NCBI RefSeq assembly: GCF_000731985.1
Contig: NZ_JNCS01000003.1
Coordinates: forward strand, 186,001-250,000
Source of the DNA: Natrinema altunense
Lineage (GTDB): Archaea; Halobacteriota; Halobacteria; Halobacteriales; Natrialbaceae
Length of the DNA stretch: 64,000 bases
Direction of reading: 5' to 3'
Shown: positions 16,091 through 23,855 of the stretch, one piece after another
Layout: each line of letters starts with the position of its first letter
Position numbering within the stretch: the first letter of the stretch is position 1
Position numbers and translations under genes: made by a program
The notes under the pieces: model-generated
What the model was told of the DNA's origin: nothing
The model's database searches: none
Seen by the model: only the letters and a program-made list of their open reading frames with translations

Positions 16091-16858
16091 ATGGTAGCGT
16101 GGCAGCCACTCCTCGACGAACCGGCCGTCATCGCGGCGGCGGTCCTGGCACTCGGCCTCGTCGTCGGCTATCTGGTCGGCCGGCTCAACGAGGAGTTGCT
16201 CTCGGCTTCGGGCGTCCCGGAGACCGTCGAAGGCACCCCCTTCGAACGGACGGCCCAGTCGATCGGTACCTCGACGGTCGAGATCGTCGCGCGGCTGAGT
16301 TCGTGGTTCATCTACGGGATCGCGGTGTTGACCGCGATCCACATCGCGCAGTTGCTCGACACGGACGCGTTCTGGCTGCGGGTCACGGAGTTCATCCCGC
16401 AACTGTTCATCGCCGTCCTCGTGCTCATTCTCGGCTTCATCGTCGCGGACAAGTCCGAACTGATCGTCAGCGAGTATCTCCGGGGCGTCAAGCTCCCCGA
16501 AGTATCCGTCATCCCGAAACTCGTCAAGTACTCCGTTCTCTACGTCACCTTCATCATCGCGCTCGGACAGGTCGGCGTTCACGTCCTCGCGTTGCTGATC
16601 CTGCTGACGGTCTACGCCGTCGGCGTCGTCATCGTCGGCACCGTCGCGTTCAAGGACTTCCTCGTCTCGAGCGCCGCCGGCATCTACCTGTTGCTCAACC
16701 AGCCCTACGGGATCGGCGACGAGATCCGGGTCGGCGACCAGACGGGGATCGTCCAGGAGGTCGACCTGTTCGTCACGAAAATCGAGGACGACTCCGAGGA
16801 ATACATCGTTCCGAACCGGAAGGTCTTCGAGGACGGCGTCGTCCGGATGCGGGACTGA
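16091..16858 (+). CDS. MscS-type small mechanosensitive channel
   Basis: A 255-residue membrane protein with about five hydrophobic segments, then the conserved MscS pore and beta-domain region: GTVAFKDFLVSSAAGIYLLL, GIGDEIRVGDQTGIVQEV and VPNRKVFEDGVV. It lacks the long C-terminal cage of E. coli MscS. The ATG follows the dacZ stop directly; the frame is open further upstream, but that part overlaps dacZ. It should sit in the cell membrane and release ions or solutes under hypo-osmotic stress, perhaps tuned by c-di-AMP. Confidence 0.85.
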   Translation: MVAWQPLLDEPAVIAAAVLALGLVVGYLVGRLNEELLSASGVPETVEGTPFERTAQSIGTSTVEIVARLSSWFIYGIAVLTAIHIAQLLDTDAFWLRVTEFIPQLFIAVLVLILGFIVADKSELIVSEYLRGVKLPEVSVIPKLVKYSVLYVTFIIALGQVGVHVLALLILLTVYAVGVVIVGTVAFKDFLVSSAAGIYLLLNQPYGIGDEIRVGDQTGIVQEVDLFVTKIEDDSEEYIVPNRKVFEDGVVRMRD

Positions 16859-16870
16859 CGCGGCCGCGGG

Positions 16871-17692
16871 CTACTCGAGCGACAAGCCGGCGTGCCAGCG
16901 GTCGACGCCGGCCTCGCGTTTGACGGCGTCCATCTTCGCGAGGAGGTGTGTCGCGAGCGTCGCGGTCTCGGCGGCACGGGACTCGCCGTCGGTACGGAAA
17001 GTCCCGGTCTCGCGGTTGGCGTAGACGGTACAGACCGCGCCCGCCCGGAGCCCGTACAGGTTCGCAAGCGTCAGGATGGCGCTGGCTTCCATCTCGATGT
17101 TTTTGACGTTCGCGGCTTTGAGTTCGTCGATCAAGTCGTCGGCCCCGGCGGCTTCGAAGCCGTCGACGCCGGGCCGCCCCTGGCCGGCGTAAAACGAGTC
17201 GGCACTCATCGTCACGCCGGTGTGGTAGTCGTAGCCGAGTCGCTCGGCGGCGGCGACCAGCGCCGAGACGACCTCGTGGTCGGCTGTTGCGGGGTAATCC
17301 TCGCGGACGTATTCGTCGCTGGTTCCCTCCTGCCGGACCGCACCGGTGGTGATGACCAGATCCCCGACGTCCATCTCGGGCTGGATCGCGCCACAGGAGC
17401 CGACACGAACGAACGTGTCGACGCCGACGCGGGCCAGTTCCTCGACGGCGATCGCAGCCGACGGACTCCCGATACCGGTCGACGTAACCGAGATCGGCGT
17501 TCCCTCGTACGATCCCGTCGCCGTCCGGTACTCGCGGTGACGGGCTCGAAGCTCGTGGTCGTCCCAGAAGGCGACGATCTTCTCGAGGCGCTCGGGGTTG
17601 CCGGGGAGCAACACGGTGTCGGCGACGTCCGCCGAGTCGATCTCGAGGTGGTACTGTCGGTCGGCGTTCGGGTCTTCGCTGTCGCGGGTCAT
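16871..17692 (-). CDS. udp: nucleoside (uridine) phosphorylase
   Basis: Splits nucleosides with phosphate to give base plus (deoxy)ribose-1-phosphate. The 273-residue protein is of the NP-I (PNP/UDP) family: VLLPGNPERLEKI at the N-terminus, VTSTGIGSPSAAIAVEEL, FVRVGSCGAIQPE and NIEMEASAIL. The last resembles the nucleoside-binding MExE region of uridine phosphorylases. The frame continues open to 18145 but overlaps another gene; MTRDSEDP at 17692 is the natural start and lies about 32 bp from a TATA element shared with the divergent DUF488 gene. Its place beside cdd and a nucleoside importer supports pyrimidine nucleoside salvage. Confidence 0.88.
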   Translation of the reverse strand: MTRDSEDPNADRQYHLEIDSADVADTVLLPGNPERLEKIVAFWDDHELRARHREYRTATGSYEGTPISVTSTGIGSPSAAIAVEELARVGVDTFVRVGSCGAIQPEMDVGDLVITTGAVRQEGTSDEYVREDYPATADHEVVSALVAAAERLGYDYHTGVTMSADSFYAGQGRPGVDGFEAAGADDLIDELKAANVKNIEMEASAILTLANLYGLRAGAVCTVYANRETGTFRTDGESRAAETATLATHLLAKMDAVKREAGVDRWHAGLSLE

Positions 17693-17720
17693 CGATGAGC
17701 GGCGGTTCGGGTCGGCGCGG

Positions 17721-17728
17721 TATATAAA
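17721..17728. promoter_or_regulatory. shared TATA element of two divergent genes
   Basis: tatataaa is centred 28 bp before the ATG at 17753 on the plus strand. Read as tttatata on the minus strand, it is about 32 bp before the ATG at 17692. Only 60 bp separate the two starts, and no second TATA box is seen, so one near-symmetric element probably serves both directions. Confidence 0.5.
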
Positions 17729-17752
17729 TGCTGGACGGCCGTACGCGAACGT

Positions 17753-18187
17753 ATGGCACGTGGGACGCTTACGGACGCCTCCGTCAGGGCGATCCGACAC
17801 GGTCTGGCCGACCTGCCGGCGGATGCGACGCGTATCGGCGTACTGCGACGGCCGCCGTCTCGGGCCCGGTCGGTCGTCGACGAGACCGTGCCGGAACTGG
17901 GACTGCCCGACGATCTGCTCGCGTCGATGCGCGACGCCGCGGCGGAGATGCGACTGCAGGGGCTCTGCGACGAGGGGGCTCACAACGCCGCGTGGGAGCA
18001 GGTCGGGGTCGGCGAGGCCTATCGAAAGCACCTCGAGACGGACGCCGACGCGCGGGACGCGCTCGCGGCGCTGGACGACAGGCTGGCAGCCGGCGAGTCG
18101 CTCGTGCTCGTCTGTGTCGAGAATACGGATGCGAAACGCTGTCACCGGACGATTCTCAGGGCGGCGCTCGAGGGAGCCGAGTCCTGA
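17753..18187 (+). CDS. DUF488-family protein
   Basis: A 144-residue protein. The C-terminal segment LVLVCVENTDAKRCHRTIL is the hallmark Cys-His block of the DUF488 family, which has no established reaction. Earlier residues (LGLPDDLLASMRDAA, HNAAWEQVGVGEAYRKHL) are typical of a haloarchaeal subgroup. It is transcribed away from udp with the shared TATA element 28 bp before its ATG, consistent with a leaderless message. It lies inside the nucleoside salvage block but on the opposite strand, so a link is only positional. Confidence 0.75.
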   Translation: MARGTLTDASVRAIRHGLADLPADATRIGVLRRPPSRARSVVDETVPELGLPDDLLASMRDAAAEMRLQGLCDEGAHNAAWEQVGVGEAYRKHLETDADARDALAALDDRLAAGESLVLVCVENTDAKRCHRTILRAALEGAES

Positions 18188-18260
18188 CAGCGCTCGCTGT
18201 CGGCTCGTCTGCGGGACGGGCCGACCGCCGTCCCGATCCGAAGCGGAGCCCGCCGCGGCC

Positions 18261-18680
18261 TCACTCGAGCGTCTCCTGACTGATCGTGTTCGGCAGCAGT
18301 TCGTCGAGCGTGTACTCGGTCACCGCGTCGCCCTCGTCACAGAGCACGACGAGATCGCCGTCGCAGAACTCCGTGAGCGTCTGTCGGCACATCCCACAGG
18401 GGGTGACGCCGTCGCGGCGGTCCGAACTGACCGCGAGCCGTGCGAACTCGCGGTGACCGTTCTTGACCGCCTCCGCGACCGCGACCTCCTCGGCGTGGAG
18501 GCTGTTGCTGAAATTGGCGTTCTCGAGGTTGCAGCCGACGAAGACCGTGCCGCCAGCGGTCTCGAGGGCCGCACCGACCCGGTACTCGGAGTAAGGCACG
18601 TGCGCGCTGTCCTGAACGTCGCGGGCGGCGTCGATGAGATCGTGGTCGGTCACGAGCGGTGGTTCCTCGAGCGAGTGCAA
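18261..18680 (-). CDS. cdd: cytidine deaminase
   Basis: Hydrolyses cytidine or deoxycytidine to uridine or deoxyuridine plus ammonia. A 139-residue protein of the small homotetrameric class with the zinc site HAEE (in NSLHAEEVAVAEA) and PCGMCRQ; YSEYRVGAAL is the conserved N-terminal block. It lies 34 bp after the last permease gene and is probably in the same operon, so imported cytidine would be turned into uridine for the phosphorylase. A GTG at 18653 is an alternative start that better fits the family N-terminus (VTDHDLIDAARDV). Confidence 0.92.
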   Translation of the reverse strand: MHSLEEPPLVTDHDLIDAARDVQDSAHVPYSEYRVGAALETAGGTVFVGCNLENANFSNSLHAEEVAVAEAVKNGHREFARLAVSSDRRDGVTPCGMCRQTLTEFCDGDLVVLCDEGDAVTEYTLDELLPNTISQETLE

Positions 18681-18714
18681 GAAGCCATCGACCGGGCGGT
18701 CTCGATGGCGGGGG

Positions 18715-19761
18715 TCAGTCGTCGCCGGACTCGTAGTGGTCGCCGGCGGCGTCGGGCAGGCGGGTGCGCCCGACGAACACGAGGACGACGATGACGGTCA
18801 TGTGCGGGATCGTCCGGATGAGTTCCGTCGGGATGGCGTATCCCGCCGCCTGTAGCACGTCTTGCATCGAGTTGAGCCCCGCAAAGAGGAACGACCCGAG
18901 GAGGGCACCGATCGGGTGGTAGTTCGCGAGCAGATAGGTCGCGATCGCGATGAACCCGCGACCGTTGATCACGGTGTCGCCGGTGCCGGCGAACGTTCCG
19001 AGGGTCCCGAGACCGAACCCTGCGCCGCCGAGGCCGGCGAAGACGCCCGAGAGGAGGACCGCGGCGTACCGGACCTTGCGAACGTCGACGCCGGCCGTAT
19101 CCAGCGCCTTCGGGTTCTCGCCGCTGGCGACGACCCACCGCCCGAAGGTCGTCCGGGAGAGGAGATACCAGCCCGCGACGGCCCCGGCGAGCATGAGATA
19201 CACCTGCGGTTCGGTATCGAACAGGAGGTAGCCGACGAGCGGGATCTCCGACAGCACCGGGACCGTCACGTTCTCGAACCGAGTGATGTTCACGGTGTTG
19301 GGACTGTCGAAGAGGATCCGCGAGATAAACGGCGCGAGTCCGAGCGAAATGAGCCAGACCGCGAGGCCGGCGATGATCTGGTCGGCCTCGAACTCGAGAC
19401 AGACGACCGCGAAAAGCAGCGCGAAGAGGACGCTGACGAGGACGCCGATCAGCATGCCCCACCACAGGTTCGGCAGGCCGGCCGTCGCGCCGCCGTCGCC
19501 GAGCCAGTCGACGACGACGATCGCGCTGAACGCCGAGACGATCAGCAGTCCCTCGATGCCGATGTTGATAACGCCGCTCTTCTCGGCGAAGATGCCGCCG
19601 ATCGCCGCGAGCGCGATCGGGACGGCGAATCGGAGCGTCGACGTCTGCCAACTCGCCGGCGTCGTCCAGAGGACGAGCAGGAAGACTGCAACGCCGCCGA
19701 CGGCCGCCGCAAGCGGGCGCTGTTCGAGGCTCGTTCGCGCCCGATGGATCGCGTTACGCAT
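18715..19761 (-). CDS. nucleoside ABC transporter permease (second)
   Basis: A 348-residue integral membrane protein of the BPD_transp_2 (LivHM/Nup-like) type with about eight to ten helices. FAEKSGVINIGIEGLLIVSA and VDVRKVRYAAVLLSGVFAGLGG are the diagnostic segments of the BMP-linked permease family. The ATG at 19761 overlaps the preceding permease gene by 8 bp, a sign of translational coupling; an in-frame upstream start at 19800 is less likely. It would pair with the permease at 19754-21040 to form the channel energised by the ATPase. Confidence 0.88.
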   Translation of the reverse strand: MRNAIHRARTSLEQRPLAAAVGGVAVFLLVLWTTPASWQTSTLRFAVPIALAAIGGIFAEKSGVINIGIEGLLIVSAFSAIVVVDWLGDGGATAGLPNLWWGMLIGVLVSVLFALLFAVVCLEFEADQIIAGLAVWLISLGLAPFISRILFDSPNTVNITRFENVTVPVLSEIPLVGYLLFDTEPQVYLMLAGAVAGWYLLSRTTFGRWVVASGENPKALDTAGVDVRKVRYAAVLLSGVFAGLGGAGFGLGTLGTFAGTGDTVINGRGFIAIATYLLANYHPIGALLGSFLFAGLNSMQDVLQAAGYAIPTELIRTIPHMTVIVVLVFVGRTRLPDAAGDHYESGDD

Positions 19762-21040
19762 CGGCGTCACCTCCGTCGTCGGCCCCCGCGTCACCGCCAT
19801 CGGTTCGGGCGGGTCTCGCCGAGTCGACGGTGACGTACCGCCGGCCGAGCATGCGGAAGAATTCCGGCATCGCGACGAAGAGGATGATGAGGCCGGTCAG
19901 GATCCCGACCAGCTCCGGCGGAACGTCCGTCGCGGTCCCGATCGAGTTCCCGCCGCTGTCGAAGATGCCGAACAGGAACGCCGCCGCGCCCACGCCGATC
20001 GGACTGTTGCCGGCCAGCACCGAGACAGCGATCCCGTCGAACCCGAGCGACGGCACGTTCTCGAGCCAGCGGCCGTGGACCATCAACACCCAGAAGGCAC
20101 CGCCGATCCCGCCGAGCGCTCCCGACAGGGTCATGCTGGCGACGGTCATTCGCTTCTCGTCGACGCCGCCGTAGGCGGCCGCCCCCGGCTGGATACCGCT
20201 CGTCCGGAGTTCGTAGCCGAACGACGTCCGAGCGAACAGCCACGCGATGCCGACCATGAGCGCGACGGCGAACGCCAGCGCGAGCAGGGAGAAGTTCATC
20301 CGACCGCCGAAGCCGACGACCGGGAGGGTCGGTATCTCGGCGTACTCCGGGACCGGTGCCGTCTGCGGGTTGGTACTGTTGGGGTCCTGGAACTGCCAGG
20401 AGAGCAGCGTCGACGTGATGCCGACCGCGATGATGTTGAGCATGATCGTCGTGATGACCTCGTTGGCGTCGGCGTAGGCTTTGAGCGCGCCCGGAACCGC
20501 ACCGTAAACCCCGCCGGCGAGCGCGCCCGCGAGGACGCCGAGCGGAATGAGGACGACGGTCCCGATGACCCCGGCAGGAACGACGACCCCGAGCGGAAGG
20601 ACGATGCGGGCGGGAACGACTGCCGACGCGTAGACGACCGTAACGGCCGTCGCGAGGCCGCCGACGACCAACTGGCCCTGCGTCCCGATGTTGAGCAGGC
20701 CGGCGCGGAACGCGACGGCGACCGACAGCCCCGAGAAGATCAGCAGTGTCGTCCGTTGGAGCGTCGTCGCGAGGCTGTAATTGGTGAGCGTCCAGCCGCC
20801 TTCGAGGGGGTGGCCCAGGGCCCCGAGGAACAGTTCGTAGTAGACCTGCATCGGGTTGTAACAGAACGTCGCGCCGCCCATCTCGAGGCCGGTCCGACAG
20901 GACGCGAACGCCCCGGAGACGAAGACGAGGACGCCGCCGATGAGGACGGCGGTCACCAGCGCCGCGAGGCTGATGACGATTCGGTCGACGACCGACGCCC
21001 GAGCGAGGCGCTCGGCGATCGACTCGAGTCGGTCCCTCAT
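19754..21040 (-). CDS. nucleoside ABC transporter permease (first)
   Basis: A 428-residue membrane protein of the same family as its neighbour, with about ten hydrophobic helices. It contains AFRAGLLNIGTQGQLVVGGL and GGVDEKRMTVASMTLSGALG, the two conserved blocks of BMP-type permeases, and a large extracytoplasmic loop (GLEMGGATFCYNPMQVYYEL). The C-terminus is Asp/Gly-rich and disordered. Its ATG overlaps the ATPase stop by 4 bp (ATGA), and it overlaps the second permease by 8 bp, so these are one transcriptional unit. Confidence 0.9.
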   Translation of the reverse strand: MRDRLESIAERLARASVVDRIVISLAALVTAVLIGGVLVFVSGAFASCRTGLEMGGATFCYNPMQVYYELFLGALGHPLEGGWTLTNYSLATTLQRTTLLIFSGLSVAVAFRAGLLNIGTQGQLVVGGLATAVTVVYASAVVPARIVLPLGVVVPAGVIGTVVLIPLGVLAGALAGGVYGAVPGALKAYADANEVITTIMLNIIAVGITSTLLSWQFQDPNSTNPQTAPVPEYAEIPTLPVVGFGGRMNFSLLALAFAVALMVGIAWLFARTSFGYELRTSGIQPGAAAYGGVDEKRMTVASMTLSGALGGIGGAFWVLMVHGRWLENVPSLGFDGIAVSVLAGNSPIGVGAAAFLFGIFDSGGNSIGTATDVPPELVGILTGLIILFVAMPEFFRMLGRRYVTVDSARPARTDGGDAGADDGGDADA

Positions 21041-22680
21041 CGTGACTCACCCGGGTTGGGGTGGCGGTCGGCCTCTCCGTCCGGCCGCTGGCCGGCCATG
21101 CGCAGTCCGAGTTCCTCCTCGGTGACGGCGTCGGGGTCGGTGACGTCGATGAACTCGCCCTCGTACATGACCGCCAGGCGGTCCGACAGCGATCGGATCT
21201 CGTCGAGTTTCGAGGAGACGAGCAGCACGGCGACGCCCTCGCGCCGAAGCTCGAGCAGGCGGTCGTGGATGAACTCGGTCGAGCCGATGTCGACGCCGCG
21301 GGTCGGGTGGGTCGCGACGACGAGCGAGGGGTCGCGCTCGAACTCGCGGCCGGCGATGAACTTCTGCTGGTTGCCGCCCGAGAACGACCGCGCGGCTGCG
21401 GTCGCGTCCGGGGGCCGTACGTCGTAGGTCTCGATGATCTCCTCGGCGTGGTCGCGAACGCCGGCCCAGTCGATGCGGCCGCCACTGGCGAACCGCCCCG
21501 ATCGCTGACTCCCGAGAACGCCGTTTTCGACGAGGTCGAAGGGCATGACGAGCCCGCGCTCCTGTCGGTCCTCCGGGATGTAGGCCATCCCGTTCTCGAT
21601 GCGGCGGCGGCGAGACCACGCCGTGATGTCGTCTCCCGCGTAGTCGATCGTTCCCTCGTCGGGGATTCTGAGGCCGGTGATCGCCTCGATCAGTTCGGCC
21701 TGCCCGTTGCCGTCGACGCCCGCGATGCCGAGAATCTCGCCGGCGCGGACGTCGAGGTCGATACCGGAGACGACCTCGACCCCGCGGTCGTCCTCGACGG
21801 TGACGTCTCGGGTCGAGAGGACGGTGTCGCCCGTCTCGACGGGGTCGGAGTCGGCCTCGAGGATGACCTCCCGGCCGACCATGCGCTCGGCCAGCGCCTC
21901 CCGATCCGTTCGGTCGGGATCGACCGTGCCGACGGACACCCCATCCCGGAGGACGGTGATCGCGTCCGCGGCGTGGGTCGCCTCCTCGAGTTTGTGCGTG
22001 ATGAAGATGATCGTCTTCCCCTGGTCGGTGAGTTCCTCGAGAACGTCGTAGAGACCCTCGACCTCCTGGGGAGTGAGGACGGCGGTCGGCTCGTCGAGAA
22101 TGAGAACGTCCGCACCGCGGAACAGCGCCTTGAGGATCTCGACGCGTTGTTGGACGCCGACGCTCACGTCTTCGACGGTGGCGTCCGGATCGACCTCGAA
22201 GCCGTATCGGTCACAGAGGTCGCGAATCTCGCGGTCGATACGGTCCCGATCGACGGCCATTCCGAACCACTTCGTCGGCTCGTTCCCGAGCGCGATGTTC
22301 TCGGCGACCGTCATGGGATCGACCAGCATGAAGTGCTGGTGGATCATCCCGATACCGGCGTCGATGGCGTCCCTGGGCGAGTCGAACGTGCGCTCCTCGC
22401 CGTCGACGACGACCCGTCCCTCGTCGGGCTGGTAGAGCCCGTAGAGGACGTTCATCAGCGTCGTCTTGCCGGCCCCGTTCTCGCCGAGTAAGGCGTGTAC
22501 GGTTCCGCGCTCGACGCGGAGGTCGACGTCGTCGTTCGCGACGACGCCGGGGAACCGCTTGGTGATGCCGTCGAGGTGGACGGCGAGGTCACTGTTCGTC
22601 ACGTCGAGATCGGCAGTATTCGTCTCCACCGCTGCGGTCGGTCCAGTCCCGTCAGTCGTTCCCGCTCCGGGCTCACTCAT
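21037..22680 (-). CDS. nucleoside ABC transporter ATPase (two ABC domains)
   Basis: A 547-residue ATPase with two tandem ABC domains, as in sugar and BMP-type nucleoside importers. Domain one has Walker A GENGAGKTT, an SVGVQQR signature and Walker B VLILDEPTAVLTP. Domain two has the usual degenerate Walker A (GVDGNGQAE) and an SFSGGNQQK signature. The N-terminal 30 residues are disordered. The gene lies 4 bp after the binding-protein gene and overlaps the first permease by 4 bp. It powers import of the substrate bound by the BMP lipoprotein. Confidence 0.92.
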   Translation of the reverse strand: MSEPGAGTTDGTGPTAAVETNTADLDVTNSDLAVHLDGITKRFPGVVANDDVDLRVERGTVHALLGENGAGKTTLMNVLYGLYQPDEGRVVVDGEERTFDSPRDAIDAGIGMIHQHFMLVDPMTVAENIALGNEPTKWFGMAVDRDRIDREIRDLCDRYGFEVDPDATVEDVSVGVQQRVEILKALFRGADVLILDEPTAVLTPQEVEGLYDVLEELTDQGKTIIFITHKLEEATHAADAITVLRDGVSVGTVDPDRTDREALAERMVGREVILEADSDPVETGDTVLSTRDVTVEDDRGVEVVSGIDLDVRAGEILGIAGVDGNGQAELIEAITGLRIPDEGTIDYAGDDITAWSRRRRIENGMAYIPEDRQERGLVMPFDLVENGVLGSQRSGRFASGGRIDWAGVRDHAEEIIETYDVRPPDATAAARSFSGGNQQKFIAGREFERDPSLVVATHPTRGVDIGSTEFIHDRLLELRREGVAVLLVSSKLDEIRSLSDRLAVMYEGEFIDVTDPDAVTEEELGLRMAGQRPDGEADRHPNPGESR

Positions 22681-22684
22681 GCGA

Positions 22685-23737
22685 TTACAGTTCGCTTGGG
22701 ACGTCTATCTCGCCGTCGATGAGCGCTTGTTTGGACTCCGCGAGGGCGTCCTTGATCTCCTGGGGAATTTCGGCACCGAGTTCGTCGCCGTAGACGGCAC
22801 CGACCCCGTCCTGCTCGAGTCCGAGGGCCTTGGTTTTGCCGCCCTCGAACGTCCCGTTGACGACGGATTCGATAGCGTTGTAGACGGCGGTATCGACGCG
22901 CTTGACCATGCTCGCGAGGATGACGTCGGCGAAGTCCGCGTTGGAAAGCGACTGGTCGTCGTCGACGCCGATCGCGAATCGGCCCTCGTCTTGGGCGGCT
23001 TGGAAGACGCCGACACCGGTGCGGCCGGCCGCGTGGAAGACGATGTCCGCGTCGTTGTTCTTGTACATCGATCGGGCGGTCGACTGCCCGCGGCCCGTAT
23101 CGTTGAAGTCACCGACGTACGACGAGACGACCTCGGCGTCGTCGTTCGCGTACTCGACGCCGGCACGGAAGCCAGCCTCGAACGACTCGATCAGGGGCGT
23201 TCTGGTCCCGCCCACGAAGCCGACGGTGCTGGCGTCGGGGTTCGTTTCGCCGGCACCGGCGGCGAACTCGCGATCGGTCAGCAGGCCGGCCAGGTGACCG
23301 ACCTGAAACGACCCCTCCGGCTCGTTGAAGGTGTAGCTCCGGACGTTGTCCGCATCGACGACCTCATCGACGATGATGAAGTTCTGATCGGGATACTCGG
23401 GGGCGTTTTCCCGCAGGGCTTCCGCTTGCGCGTAGCCGATGCAGTTGATCAAGTCGTAGTCGCCGGACTCGGCGAAGGTCCGCTGTGCACTCGGAAATTC
23501 GCCTTCGTTGCCCGGCTCGGTCTTTTCGTACGAGAGATCGAACTCCTCGAGTGCCTTCTCGAGTCCCTGCTTGGCCATGTCGTTGAACGAGTCGTCGCCG
23601 GTCCCGCCGGTCGCGTACACCATTCCGACTCGATACTCCGCGCTGCCACCGTCGCCGAACCCGCCAACGCAGCCGGCGATGCCGGCGAGTCCGACTGCGC
23701 TTGCACCCTCGAGAAACTGGCGTCGATTTCGCGTCAT
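22685..23737 (-). CDS. BMP-family nucleoside-binding lipoprotein
   Basis: The extracellular solute-binding component. The 350-residue protein starts with a Tat lipoprotein signal: RR at residues 5-6 in NRRQFLEG and lipobox ending AGC at C23. The BMP domain follows (YRVGMVYATGGTGDDSFNDM, then VGFVGG, VVSSYVGDFND, DIVFHAAGRTGVGVFQAA and GVDDDQS). BMP proteins bind nucleosides, matching the cytidine deaminase and phosphorylase in the same block. The frame is open upstream to 24361, but a TATA box centred 28 bp before 23737 and the signal peptide fix the start. It leads the importer operon. Confidence 0.92.
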   Translation of the reverse strand: MTRNRRQFLEGASAVGLAGIAGCVGGFGDGGSAEYRVGMVYATGGTGDDSFNDMAKQGLEKALEEFDLSYEKTEPGNEGEFPSAQRTFAESGDYDLINCIGYAQAEALRENAPEYPDQNFIIVDEVVDADNVRSYTFNEPEGSFQVGHLAGLLTDREFAAGAGETNPDASTVGFVGGTRTPLIESFEAGFRAGVEYANDDAEVVSSYVGDFNDTGRGQSTARSMYKNNDADIVFHAAGRTGVGVFQAAQDEGRFAIGVDDDQSLSNADFADVILASMVKRVDTAVYNAIESVVNGTFEGGKTKALGLEQDGVGAVYGDELGAEIPQEIKDALAESKQALIDGEIDVPSEL

Positions 23738-23761
23738 GAGGCGGGCTAGCGTAGGGTGTCG

Positions 23762-23768
23762 ATATATA
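23762..23768 (-). promoter_or_regulatory. TATA box of the nucleoside importer operon
   Basis: tatatat on the minus strand, centred 28 nt before the ATG of the BMP lipoprotein. It indicates a leaderless start of the BMP-ATPase-permease-permease-cdd unit. Confidence 0.55.
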
Positions 23769-23855
23769 CCCGTCGAAACAGTAGAAGTCGACCCGGCGGC
23801 TGACAATCCCCTCTCCGGGCGTTCAATGGGCGATCGGCAGCCGCTGCCGCATCGC

